In this document: piece by piece, positions 34,873 to 46,785 of the stretch
How positions within the stretch are numbered: the first letter of the stretch is position 1
How the letters are laid out: each line of letters opens with the position of its first letter
Notes under the pieces: model-generated
Database searches by the model: none
Told to the model about the DNA's origin: nothing
Seen by the model: only the letters and a program-made list of their open reading frames with translations
DNA from: Allacma fusca
Taxonomy: Eukaryota; Arthropoda; Collembola; Symphypleona; Sminthuridae
Assembly: GCA_947179485.1 (NCBI GenBank)
Contig: OX359246.1
Span: forward strand, 21,576,001-21,640,000
DNA length: 64,000 nucleotides
Reading direction: 5' to 3'
Translations under genes and position numbers: made by a program

Positions 34873-37165
34873 ATGGAGGTGCCAAAAAGTTTGTCAAGTC
34901 TTCACGATCATTCAACCGCTATTGCATTGAGTTGTGGATTGGGGGCTGTCGGAGCGTATTACTTCATAATATGGGCGAAAAACGCGAAGGTAGTTAAAAA
35001 TGTAAGTGAATATTTGTTCCACAACGAAGGAGCAAAAGCCTTTCATAGCTACAAAGTTTTATATTGGTAATTACAATTATTGTAACATGTGTCTCTATTT
35101 TGACCCCAAATGTCCCCAGAAGCGAAATCACCTAACAAAATTACGGAAATTAAGGCAGAAGGAAAGACAGGAACAGTTCGAAGACTTCGCGTTACGATTT
35201 CCTTTTGACAAGGGCAGCACCACTATCGTCGCCCTTCCTTTTGATGTCCTCGTGGATAAACTCCAGAAGCGGGAGGTGAAGGCGAAACAAGTCCTGGAGG
35301 CGTACATTGCCAAAACCCTTCTAGTAACACAGGAATTCAATTGTGTGACCCAATTTATCGACAAAGCTATAGTACGTCTTCAATTTACCACAGGACATAT
35401 ATGAAATGACAAAATTATATTCTATGATAGCATAATAAATGTTTTGAGTAGGAATGGGCCAATGAGCTCGACGCCCTCCCAGAAGTCAAAGGACCCCTGC
35501 ATGGGGTTCCAATTTGCATCAAGGAAGACCATGACGTCGAGGGTATGGACTCAACCTTAGGGATGTCCATTTACTTGAACAAGCCCAAAGCAGAGAGCGC
35601 CGTGATGGTGAAGGTATTGCAAGACGCGGGTGCGGTCCCATTTTGTAAAACAAATCTACCCCAAACAACAATATCTGGGTCGAGTGACAACCCAATTTAC
35701 GGGACGACGCTTAACCCAATCAATAAATTGCGGAGTCCCGGGGGTTCCAGCAGCGGGACTGGTTGCCTTGTAGGAGCTGGGGGAGCTCTATTCGGTTTAG
35801 GCTCGGACATTGGCGGCTCTTTGAGACTTCCGTCGCACTGTTGTGGTGTGTCAACCCTTAAATCAACAACTGGAAGACTTAGTGGTCGAGGAATGATGCC
35901 ATGCTTTGAGGAATGCGCTGGATGTCAGTTCATAAAATGATCAACTCTTCTGGTAATTCATGAATGATGGATGTGTTGCATTAATTTGTTTTTAAATTTG
36001 ATGAATAGTAACCAGTGTGTCTGGAATAATAACTTCGAAAGCTAGTACTCTTGCTGAAGTTTACAAAACTGTGGTAACTGACGCCGTTCAAAACCAGCAT
36101 GACCCACTTGTTGTTCCTATTCCTTGGAGGTCAGAGGTATGAGACAGATGTAATAGTTTTTAAGTTTTATAAAAAGCCCTTTTTATGTCAGGACGATCTT
36201 GTAAAAATTCCTGTTTTGGACAGTTATTCGAATCGAAGAAACCGTTGAGGATTGGTTACTTGACATCTATTCCAATATTTCCTACCTTGGGAGACACTCC
36301 GGACACTATTCTGAAGGCTAAAGAAACATTGGAGGCTGTAGGTCATACTTTGATCCCCTTTGAAATACCAAATCCATGGGATATTTACAAAATCCTAATT
36401 GCCGTATTCACCGCCGACCGTGGGAGTCAAACCTACCAGAAACTTCAACATGATGAGATTGGTTCAGCCGCAGAAAAATTTAAGCGGGGAAGATCTTACG
36501 TACCATTATTATTTTCGAAGCTAGCTAAAATTATCCTTAATACTAAGCGTGTTATTGACGTTGAGGGTGTCGAAAGGTCCGAAGTTCTATGGGGATATTT
36601 GGCACAACAGAGGGCTGCCAAGTATATGGTTTTGGATGAGATGAAGCGATGTGAAGTGGATGGGATTTTGATGCCAGTGTATCCTTATCCTGCTCCATTG
36701 TTGGCAGAGACTGATCAAATTATGGGTACGTAATAATTCACATATTGAACCTTGTATACCTTAAGATAATCGTTTTCAAGTATACTTTTGAAAACTCAGG
36801 GGAATATTGCTTTTCAGGATCATCTTGTTATATTGGTTTTTGGAATGTGTTGGATTTTCCGGCCGGAGTTGTTCCATTCGGTAAAGAGTCTGCTACAAAG
36901 ATTGATTCCTACGACGACGAAGGGGATTATTTTTTGCAGCTTGCAAAGAAGGCGAGTTTAAAAAAATTTGTCACCATATTGTTTCAATTTGAGTACGAAT
37001 TACAGCTATGGTCTAAAATTTGTCATGATTAAAATGATATCTTTGCAGAGCGCCTCTACAGCTCAAGGTCTACCAATTGGTGTTCAAATAGTTGGGAAAC
37101 CTTTTCAAGAGGAAGTAGTACTTCGAGTTTTGACTGAGCTCGAAAGACACAAACCACAGAAGTAA
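34873..37165 (+). CDS. Fatty-acid amide hydrolase-like amidase, copy 2 (uses a GC-AG intron)
   Basis: Tandem paralogue of the gene at 31478. Exons are 34873-35001, 35120-35371, 35452-35923, 36009-36136, 36224-36725, 36818-36951 and 37049-37165, about 577 residues. Exons 2, 3, 4 and 6 have exactly the same lengths as in copy 1 (252, 472, 128 and 134 bp) and all phases match. The N-terminal anchor is ALSCGLGAVGAYYFIIW. The triad is Lys151 (GVPICIK), Ser226 (PGGSSSG) and Ser250 (DIGGSLR). The donor of intron 6 is AAG|GCGAGT, a GC instead of GT; the exon length and the paralogue support it. The middle of exon 5 has diverged more than the catalytic core, suggesting changed substrate or membrane contacts. 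The stop is TAA at 37163-37165. Confidence 0.92.
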
Positions 37166-39780
37166 TCAATAATGATAAACCCAAAATAGTATTACTTTTA
37201 AAGTATAACGATCTAAAAAAAATATTTTGCCAAACTATGCTATCAGTGACTCAGTGTTCTAAATCTACAGTGATTAATACTTGCATTTGATATCCCATGT
37301 GATATCGACAACTCACTAGCAAATATAACTTATAACTAATTATTGCTCTCCTCGCTATCAAAATGTACGGATTTCAGTAAATGTGTTGTGTTTTTAATAT
37401 AAGTAAATGCAGCTGGAAATTTGTCTCCGTAAAAATAGTTTCTGAAACATTGACATGTTATTTAGCTGTAATTAAACGAAGCCTCCTTCAGTTTGGGGCA
37501 GTTATTATAATATTCCTAGGGTTTCGAAGTGATGCATGAATTTGTTTTCGAATCATACATGTCAAATACAACTGAAAGTCACAATCAGAGGAATTACAAA
37601 TACGAGTACAAAAGGAAACGGCCAAAAAAATGTTTTGGGAAATTCGTTAACGGGACGAGGTCATCGCACCATGGTTGCATGGTTGCCTATTATCACATGC
37701 ATCCGTTCTCTTTATTTTTTTAACACGAATTGCTTTCGAGAGTGATTGTACAGCTAAATCTTTAATAATTAGATTTAACTATTGCTTCCTAGCGACTTGG
37801 CTGCTCTCCTTACAAATTAAAACATTAGACTCTTGAGTTAGTATTCAATTTCTTGATGACTAGGCGAATACTTTGGACAGCTCATTTTTTCCGTCGCTGC
37901 TTATATTTACTTTTTCTGGTATTCAGTTACATTTAACAGCCGCGTAATGCATAATTCGTAATAGCCGATAATTATGTGTGATGGAAATTTGGGTAAGTAT
38001 ACGACTTCTGCAAAGGCAGCTTATTTAAGCAACTTACCGTGGCTAAAGATTACGAGTCGAAAAGGAATAAATATACCAAGGCAATAAAAACATTTGTAGC
38101 CACTGGAAAGTATATATTTTATTACGTAAAAGATTTAAATATGTGCTACTAGTAAAAAAAGCTGGACTTCTCTGCCTTTCAGCAACTTACATACGTAAGT
38201 ATGGATTACATTAATAAAAGTTACCGACTTATACTAAATATTTTGTTAAAGCTTACAATTAATAAGTATACAAGGACTGTGTTGTGCTGACATGACTGTA
38301 AATGTAAAATATCATGTCAACGAATTTGAATAGCATGAAGCAAAAGACAGCTACACAGAATAATGCCTGATAGCAGTAGAAGAATTTACAGTGGATTGCT
38401 CACAATGCACATTTTGTATGGCGTCGTCAGTCCCCTTATAAAATTGTGCTGTCCTGGTTCCGTTCGTCCGAAAGTTTTCCCCTAAAACTACTCGATGGTT
38501 TTCGTTCAAAATTTTTCCTAACATTGTTTAGGCCGAAAACTCGAACGAGTTTGCTAATATTTGTGCAGTGCTGGCCTATTCTTGCTGTATTCCTGAACAA
38601 ATTGGATGATCCCTTTTCTGGGTGGAATTCAGTATGTAGTTAATTGTTTGAATTTTCTCCGTTCCTTTCTTATAAATGAAAAGGAAATACTGAATTCAAC
38701 TGAGTGAAATTGATGATAGGGGCAAGTTATCATAGGAAGAAATGAAACAAAGAAATTTAAACAAGGCTATCATGTTCATCTATCCTTATGTACGTGAGTT
38801 TGCTTATCATTTTTACCATAGATTGTTATAAACAATTTTCATATTTCCCATATTTTGGTGAGAATTTTTTTGCGAATTTGGTGTGTGTGATTGATTTTGA
38901 TTGTGAAAATGATTAATTAAATTAGGTCAATCCAGAAGTCCATTATTGTCAAATGAGAGAATCCTCATCACGATTTTTAAGGTTTTTAAACTGAACAATT
39001 AATAAAAGGTTCTCTACATTTTTCCAGAAAACGTGTTTACGATAATTAGTTAAGAAATTTATTAAACTTTAATGAATTTTTCTACAGCTGGTAAAAGAAT
39101 TAACAAGGTAGAGCTATTTTGAGATTTAATTTTATCTTTGAACTAAAAGTTAGGAAGACCTAACTTAGATTTAGACAATAAATAAATAAAATATTATAGA
39201 AATATTTCCCTTTAATATTGCACTCATTGTTCATTCAGTAAGCAAATCATTTGATTATCCAACGAAAGACAATCACAATATTAATTCTAAAATTCACAAA
39301 TAATTCTGAATTCATAACTTAATTCTTCATGGAAATTGAATTTTCTACACCCCATCAAAATCAAATGTACATACATATAATTACATATTATCGACACATT
39401 CTCAATTTGAAATTAACCCTCGTATATTTACCATGGCTAGTAACAAAAAAATTTCTACAGTTTTTCTTTGAGTGATACAAAGTGTACAATTCTCGTGAAC
39501 TTGTTTGCTTGAGTTCAGTTCCAAGTTGAACGGGAGAATAGGATTTATGCTCTAAAAATTGAATTTAATTAAAACGATTTTTTGATCAAAGTGGTAAATT
39601 CGTTAGTCAGCATCGTTTGTTATCTTTTGGGCAGATAAACCTTATATTCCCAAGCTATTTTGTGTCGCGTAAATACCCAGGCTATGGCAGGGACTGCCAT
39701 ATGATTTTGCATTGCACGAGGGCCCATCATAAACTACTTTAATAATAATAATTCAAAAGGCCTTAAATCCCCTTGAATTT
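37166..39780. other. Gene-poor stretch after the amidase pair
   Basis: AT-rich. Apart from the chemoreceptor scrap at 37795-37935, no exon or clear repeat was recognised. A 17-nt hairpin TATGGCAG-GGA-CTGCCATA occurs near 39683. Confidence 0.45.
37795..37935 (+). pseudogene. Chemoreceptor exon 1 fragment (third family member, relic)
   Basis: About 140 bp aligns to exon 1 of the two chemoreceptors (2256-2396 and 15940-16080). Shared runs include GGCTGCTCTCCTTACAAAT, ATTCAATT, TTTGGACAGCTCA, TTATATTT and TTTTTCTGGTATT. There is no start codon and the frame is interrupted. The rest of the gene is absent, so this is a decayed duplicate or a scrap left by rearrangement. Confidence 0.8.
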
Positions 39781-40720
39781 TATTAATAACTCTCCTAACA
39801 TCATTGGACACAAATTGGTGACCGTGTCAAGCCGATTAGATGAAGTAGCAATCAGGTGACACTGCCCTAGAGGTCACTAGGTAATGTGGGGGTCTATGTC
39901 ATAAATTCTAATATTTGACAAACCAATCCCGCGAATGCATTCCTCCTGGGGGACGATAATAGGTTTCATTGGGAACTTTTGTCACGTGACAGTTCGTGTG
40001 ACCTCCAGGGGTCACTAGTGACCACGGGGTCAAATTCAAAAGTTCATTAGTTTGACAAACCAGTCACTGGAATGTATTCCCCATGGGGAACGATGATAGG
40101 TTTAATTGGGAACTTTTGTCACATGACTGTTCGTGTGACCTCCAGGGGTCACCAGTTACCCCAGGGTCAAATTCGAAAGTTCAAATATGTGACAAACCAA
40201 TCACTGGAATGTATTCCTCCTCGGAAACGATAATAGGTTTAATTGGGAATTTTTGTTACATGACCGTTCGTGTGACCTCCAGGGGTCACCAGTTACCCCG
40301 GGGTCAAATTCGAAAGTTCAAATATTTGACAAACCAATCACTGGAATGTATTCCTCCTCGGAAACAATAATAGGTTTGATTGGGAATTTTTGTCACATGA
40401 CCGTTCGTGTGACCTCCAGGGGTCACCAGTTACCCCGGGGTCAAATTCAAAAGTACAAAAATTTGACAAACAAATCACTAGGATTTATTCCTCCTGGGGA
40501 ATGGTAATAGGTTAAATTGGGAACTTTTGTCCCATGTCCGTTCGTCTGACCTCCCCCCTCCCCCGAGGTCACTAAATTTGACAAGGGACCATTGCCAATA
40601 GTTAGTAAATTTACCAAACCAACCTCTGTAAAGTAGTTCTCGCCGTGAACGATGATGGGCTAAAATTGTCAATTCTGCTTATGACCGTCGGTGTAACCAC
40701 GAGGTTTGTATTTGACATGG
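39781..40720. repeat. Tandem array of 137-138-bp units
   Basis: The landmark GGAATGTATTCC (with variants) recurs at about 39931, 40069, 40206, 40343, 40481 and 40619, a step of 137-138 bp. Each unit carries TTTGACAAACCAATCACT, ATAATAGGTTTAATTGGGAA, GTGTGACCTCCAGGGGTCAC and CCCCGGGGTCAAATTC. The left and right ends are more diverged. Open frames inside (40083-40507) are by-products. Confidence 0.9.
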
Positions 40721-40767
40721 GGTCGTTGTCTCTCGTATTACAATTTTGTGGATTATGTACCGGTATC

Positions 40768-41196
40768 TAATGTTAGGGAAATCCCTCTTCTTACACTCCC
40801 AATCCCTATTCAATCTCGATACCTCATTTCACACTCCGTCCCAATCACTTTATGTACCATAGAGAAAACTCCCAATCCCTCTGATGCACACACACACTCT
40901 CGATAGTCAATCCCACTCAATCTCTCGCGCTGCGCGCGCATGCATAAATACCGCGTAAATTTAAAAAAGCGCCTCTAATTAATTAAATTAAATTAAATTA
41001 ACCAAATTAATTAAATTAATGTGGTTTAATTTCTGATCATCAATCCCACTCAGTTTTCTACATATTTGCGTCAATCCCACTCCGTCTCAATCCCTCTGTA
41101 CATTCAAATAGTCAATCCCAATCCCACTCCCAATCCGTCCGGACTGATGTTTTTGTCAGTCCGTCCTGTGAGCTACTCGGGATTTCCCTAACATTA
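40768..41196. mobile_element. Non-autonomous hAT element (MITE), 429 bp
   Basis: An 18-bp inverted terminal repeat TAATGTTAGGGAAATCCC is exact at both ends, with perfect 8-bp duplications CCGGTATC at 40760-40767 and 41197-41204. The interior is built of CAATCCC/TCCCACTC/CCAATCCCT repeats, with a small ATTAAATTAA run in the middle. No reading frame. Confidence 0.93.
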
Positions 41197-41670
41197 CCGG
41201 TATCCTTGTTTTATCACTTTTATGACGCACCAGATATGCTTCAGATTTGTTATCTGCAGTATCGACGCCCTGAAATCACCCTGTTCTTCCAGTTTCATAA
41301 ACATCGGAGAAGGGCTAGTACACTGCACTTATACCCATTTTAAATAAATTATGTAAGATATATGTAAGTATAGTATAAGAAGTATAAAGTTTGATAGGTT
41401 CCGGTAGTTTTAGAATGAAAATTAATCTACCACCCAATTTATAATTGCTGCCCGTATATCCACCATGAAAATACATATATACCTCCAAAAAATTTCCATG
41501 AAAATAACGGTAATATACGTAAAGTAAAGTTAAATTTAAATACGTAATTTAAAATGTATACAAATATATAGTATATATTGTAGGAATGTAAAATGTATAA
41601 GTGAAATAGTGTAGGGTGGCTCAGTGGTAGAGAGTAGTAAATATAGGTCAAGTTATGTCAAGTGCTAAAC

Positions 41671-41849
41671 CAGGAATGATTCCCTTCATTTATTTAACCG
41701 AATAGATCGTAGTCATTTAGTTAGCTAAGTATTGTGTAGTAAATATTGGTTAATATCTTTCATAATATTATAATTCATTATTTCTAAAACTAGCAATAAT
41801 TGTTTGACTCAATAATAACAACTACAGTTATTCTAATAATGTCGTAACA
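41671..41849 (-). repeat. LTR of gag-only element (3' in element orientation)
   Basis: A 179-bp direct repeat, almost identical to 44007-44185. The outer boundary by a few bases is uncertain because the sequences beyond CAGGAATG differ. Confidence 0.85.
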
Positions 41850-41928
41850 CTTCTCCTTCCCGGGGTGGGGTGTTTTGAGACTGGGACATCTCTCCGTCAT
41901 GGGAGAGTTATAGGTCAAGCACTTCTGG

Positions 41929-43703
41929 TCATAGCAATGGATTGGAATTAACTAATTCGCATTTATTCTGGTAGTAGTCGTAGTGCTCTTGAATGTATTG
42001 TTGTCCATTGTCTGAAGGCATAACAGTCACGTAATTTGTGATTGCCAGTATTACAGAATGAACAAGTTGGTGGTAATGTTGTTTTTGTGGAGATTCGTAA
42101 AGTGTGGGCAGGGTAATTCTTGTTTTCTGTATAGTGGTTACTAAAGCGTCTTCGTTGTTGTAAGTCCTTTCTTGGGAAGTTGGCATGTCTTTTATTGGAA
42201 TTATTCTGAGGGTGGTATTTATGTTGGTTATTCCATCTGTGTTGTTCGTTCAGATCTCTGAAATTATTTGTTTGGGGAAGTATGTATGAATAATTGGAAA
42301 ACAATGAGTGATTGCTTATTCGGTTGCGAGTTTTTGCATTCTTGAATGATGTGTGGGGAAGTGTGTGAATTTGTATCATGTGTCGGTGTAGATCTTCGAG
42401 AACAGGTAGGGGTTATTGGATGTTTGGGATTTGGGAGTTAGAGATGGTTTGCTTGGTAGTGGGATGAAATCGGTGATGTTGTGGATTAGATCCTTGTCGG
42501 GGGAAGTAACGGGGATAATCGGGGGTAAATGGAGAATTTGGGAACGTTTTGGGAATAAGGGATAACGAAGGTGGATATTTCCGTTTTGGTGGGGGAGTGG
42601 GAGGACTATCAAATACGATTGACATTAATGGGATGAGATTTGGGTTGGTTCTATAATTATTGTTGATACGGTGGGAGGTTTCCGTGATGACTTGTTGTGT
42701 AGCCTGATGATCTCCCTTCTTCATCAGGCGGTCTAGTTTCCCGGTTTCCAGTTTTGATCTTGACTTGCAGGGTATTGGTCACGGTTTAAATCGTAGGTGG
42801 TATTGAGATGATTGAGTTGATGTGAGTTGTGATTAGGAAATTGTTGGTCGAGTTGTCTGAATTGTTGTTGAGTTGCAGGGTAGTTTCGTTGTTGATAGTG
42901 ATTATTTGGGTTGCTGGTAAAGATGTTAGTCTCATTTAGCCATCGTTTGAAAGTATGACAGTGGCGTAGTTGGTGGGTGTTTGTATTACAGAAGGGGCAA
43001 GTGTGGGATGTAGTTGTAGTTGTTTGGGGTAGTTGAGTTGGTATCTGGTCTGTCGTTATAGGCGTATTCAGAGTTTGAAGTAGTGATTGGCTGGTGTTTC
43101 TTATTGGGAATTCGTAAAGTTTGGACATGTCTGTTGGAGGTTGTTGTTGTAGAACTTGAGCATTGTAGGATTGTAATTTAGAGGTATAGAAATCTAATTG
43201 TTTTTGAAATTGTTCAATGGTACCGTCAGCGCCAAGTTTTAGTTGTAAATTCCAGGTCAGATCTCGAGGTAGTCCTTGATATAGATAGTCGAGTTTACAG
43301 GAGTCAGTCATTGTAGGGTCCATACGTTTAAAAATACTTAATTGTAGATGTAATCGCGAGCGTTGTCTGTTTCAGCATGAAATATAGTGGTTGAATTTTC
43401 TGCTGTAGCAATGGCTTTATCGTCCATTTCTGAAAATGCATTCTGGATTTGTTCTTCGAATTCCTTGAAACGTTGTTGGGAGTTGGCGATGTTTAAATTC
43501 TCTAGAAAATTGTCGTTTGAAAAATTCCACCAATGTAGAGCAGTTCCTTTGAGTAGATAATCCATATTTTCGAATTTCCATTTGTCAGTCAGTTTGAAAT
43601 GAGTACATCGATAGTTTAAGGATTTCAGCCAAGTTTTACATGATGATTGTCCATCGTAGGTGGGAATGTTGGAGAATATTTCGTTCGGTAAGAATGAAGT
43701 CAT
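41929..43703 (-). CDS. gag-like region with two zinc-knuckle segments
   Basis: Element fossil, read on the minus strand. The first part (from about 43703) resembles a retroelement capsid region (KTWLKSLNYR, WNFSND). Further on come two separate CCHC knuckles, CPFCNTNTHQLRHC at about 42990 and CSFCNTGNHKLRDC at about 42050, each followed by glutamine/asparagine-rich sequence. The second looks like a diverged repeat of the first. Broken. Confidence 0.7.
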
Positions 43704-44006
43704 AGTTAATATCTATTACTGACTGTCAGTATTATGTTCATGAGGACCATGGGGTTGGCAGTGAGATTATCCGGTCGCGGCGACTTCCACAGTTAAAAAT
43801 AATGTTTAAAAAAAATTGAGCATGGATTTGTTCAGCTGATATCACTTTTTATTCATATTTCTCGAATTTTATAATTAATAAAAAATTCTGAGTTTCTGAA
43901 ATTTTTGAAAAATTTTGGCAGGGGTTTCCCCAATTAGTACACTTTTTTAAAAAAACGTTTTTTTGAAAATTAGTGAAATTTTTGGCAGGGGTTTCCCTGA
44001 TTGTGA

Positions 44007-44185
44007 CAGGAATGATTCCCTTCATTTATTTAACCGAATAGATCGTAGTCATTTAGTTAGCTAAGTATTGTGTAGTAAGTATTGGTTAATATCTTTCATA
44101 ATATTATAATTCATTATTTCTAAAACTAGCAATAATTGTTTGACTCAATAATAACAACTACAGTTATTCTAATAAAGTCGTAACA
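44007..44185 (-). repeat. LTR of gag-only element (5' in element orientation)
   Basis: Partner of 41671-41849. Confidence 0.85.
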
Positions 44186-44189
44186 ATAT

Positions 44190-44290
44190 AGTATACATAT
44201 ATATATATTTGTATACATTTTAAATTATATGTATATTACACACTATGGATAATATATACTATATAAAATATATACTATATATACAGATTT
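44190..44290. repeat. AT-rich simple repeat
   Basis: ATATAGTATACATATATAT-type low-complexity sequence directly next to the LTR element. Confidence 0.7.
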
Positions 44291-45938
44291 ACGGAATAAG
44301 GCATTTTCTGGGAATTTTTATGTGGACACGCATATAACCTAGGGCATTTTCATTTGCACAAGCGTAATAATTCATTGTAGCAACAAAATTAGTTTTAAAA
44401 TTCTTTTCTTCTATCGGAACAATAATAATTAAAAGTAAAATTAGTGTTCGTGTTCCAATTCTAGAACAAAAACAACAACTATAAGCACTCGTAACAACTT
44501 AAACGTAACCCATTGAAATTTAGATTTTGTCTTTCTGAAATTTGTTGAGTTGTCGAAAAATTATTAAACGGTTCTTTGTTCAGATTAGTCCACGAAAATT
44601 ATCCGATGTTTGCTACTATTATACAAGTCATTTTTCAGATCAATTCTTTACAGGGTATTATGATACCCACGTGTCCTATTGGCGAATTTTAACAGTCATG
44701 CATTAGGATGCACAAAGGGTATTAAATTTTATGTAACATTAAATTTTGCATAATCTAGGATTTTTGTTACAAATCCCGGGTATTACAGTACCCGGGTATT
44801 ACAGTTGTATTGCCCGAATCAGAACTGCAGAATTTGTAAGTGTCTATTTTTGCTTGAACTGTGTTCATTACGTCCAACATATAATTACGTATAATGATAT
44901 TGGCGCAAATTTGAAATTCCGGATGCCACCCGGGTATCATGCTGCCAGGATAAAAGCCCAACCAGTTATTTAACTGTGAATTGTATTACAGCATGAGAAA
45001 AATTGCCTAGGGCGACTTTTCATTTTATCCTACGGGTGCCATTATTGAAATTCCCGGGTAGCCGTTACCCGGGTAAAATCACTTCGGAAAGATAGAAACA
45101 ATGTAAATCTAATTATTCATGCTAATAATGGGTCCCATTTCCGCGTAGAACGCGAATCAAACCATTTTAAAAAGTTTGGAAATGTCTGAATGACCCCTAC
45201 TTAATACGCATTACCGTTCACTTAACATTGAAAATGGCCGCGGGAAGCCAACTTTGCCTCCTTTTGATTTTTTTTTCTCGTAAACCGAAATTCCCCCGAC
45301 CTTGTGACTGGGTCAAGTTGTAGTAAAAATGATGGGGAACGATTAGAAAAAATATCAGCCATGTTGCTAAACTTTGACCTGTCACTTTTAGGCTTGAACC
45401 GCAAATTACGCAGTTAGCTGGCAGGCACTGCCATAGCTTGGGTATTACAGGGAACTAATGCATCTTGAGGAAATAAATTGATCTAAACCTTGATATTAAT
45501 TTCAATCTATCTAATTTTGATCATGGAACTTTTGAGCCGTTTTTGAGAGCTTTTGTTTATTTTTTAAAGCTAGAAACAAAACATCATAATTTTATGAGCT
45601 GCTATTTGGGATTTTTGACATTGTAAAATAATTCTGAATTTTTTCTTGAAAGGTATTTTGGTTCGAAGTCAATCAATTTTAGTCAAGTTACCAAAATGGT
45701 TATTCTCCTATCAAAAATAAAGGAATTTTTAGTGTTGTGCCGACCGTTGGGGAATCTGAATAACTCAACACTACTTACATGTGCACATCCTAACTTTGGT
45801 GAGTCAACTGATTTTTCTCAATTGCGATAATATTGAATTATTAGATATTACAGCTAATTTACTTGCATTCGTTATTCTGGGAACATTTGTGGCCGTTGTT
45901 AAAATGGACGCGCCGTTAAATAGGGTTAATCTAACATA
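44291..45938. other. Gene-free stretch with GGGTATTACAG motifs
   Basis: Between 44650 and 45450 the motif GGGTAT/ATACCC recurs about ten times, often as CCCGGGTATTACAG. This looks like the oligomer-rich ends of the hAT elements elsewhere, but no matching ends or target duplication could be fixed. 45418-45436 contains TGGCAGGCACTGCCA, similar to the hairpin at 39683. Confidence 0.45.
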
Positions 45939-46785
45939 TCGTCGGTGAAGAGGCAAAATGATCTAGGTGCATAATCGATTAGAATCAAAATGATCTACAT
46001 AACTTTTTCCCTAAAGGCAAAATGAACTGGGTGCAAGCCTCTTTAAAAGCAAACTGATCTACATACAATTTTCCTTAAAAGTAAAATGATCTAAGTGCTG
46101 GTCTAATTTTTTGTGTGAGAAAACTAGCATCTGTAAGGAGGACACGTGGCTTATAAGGGCTAACCATGACTGTAATTGACCTAGGGTTGTGGGTTAATAT
46201 TCTCTGAGGGGTTTGCTATTACTAAGCATCATTCCGGCATATAAAGTTAATTTCACTTATTGCATCTAATACATTTTTAGTTACGAAAACTGCAAGATTC
46301 ATTTATTTTAAAATCGACGAATTAAAAGACGAATCAAAATAACAGTAAGCTCATGTGTTAGTGTGCACATTGAATTGGTTTTCCCTTTAATAATTCTCAA
46401 CGTGGAGTTTTTTCAAATCGTATTCTACGATCATGACCATTATCATAACATTCGGAATCATTTTCAAATGTTAAATCATAATTGACAACTTTTTTTTTCA
46501 ATGTTACTGAAACAACGAAATGGAGGCATTGGGGAATTAAATGCATATATAAAAGATTTTGAATACCTCGAATTTTTGTACACCGGCATTAGAATGTGTT
46601 TTCTTATATTGTTTTTATTATAATTTGTATCTAGATCATTTTGCTTTTAGGAAAAGCTGCATCTAGATCATTTTGCTTTTAAAATTCAATGCAAGTAGAT
46701 CATTTTGCCTTTAGTGAAACTGCAAGTAGATCATTTTGATTCTAATCGATCATGCACCTACATCATTTTGCCCCTTCACCGACGG
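45939..46785. mobile_element. Inverted-repeat MITE with TA target site, probably Tc1/mariner-like
   Basis: The ends are inverted over about 60 bp: CGTCGGTGAAG, GGCAAAATGAT, TAGGTGCAT and GATTAGAATCAAAATGATCT in order from both sides. The element is flanked by TA at 45937-45938 and 46786-46787. The motif GCAAAATGATCTA (and complement) recurs at least nine times near the ends. No transposase in the 847 bp. Superfamily assignment rests on the TA duplication only. Confidence 0.75.

Larger units (their letters stand above)
41671..44185 (-). mobile_element. Small gag-only LTR retroelement, non-autonomous
   Basis: Two 179-bp direct repeats bound the element, with two base differences seen between them (about 1 percent), so it is fairly young. 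On the minus strand the LTR starts TGTTACGAC and is preceded by a purine-rich tract (GGGAAGGAGAAG), as expected of a polypurine tract. The interior encodes gag-like protein segments with CCHC zinc knuckles, but no protease, reverse transcriptase or integrase. It must depend on a partner element. Broken in a few places; no clear target duplication. Confidence 0.8.

Noticed and set aside
41612-41634. tRNA/SINE A-box-like sequence (GGTGGCTCAGTGGTAGAG)
   Set aside because: No B box at the expected distance and no cloverleaf; likely chance.
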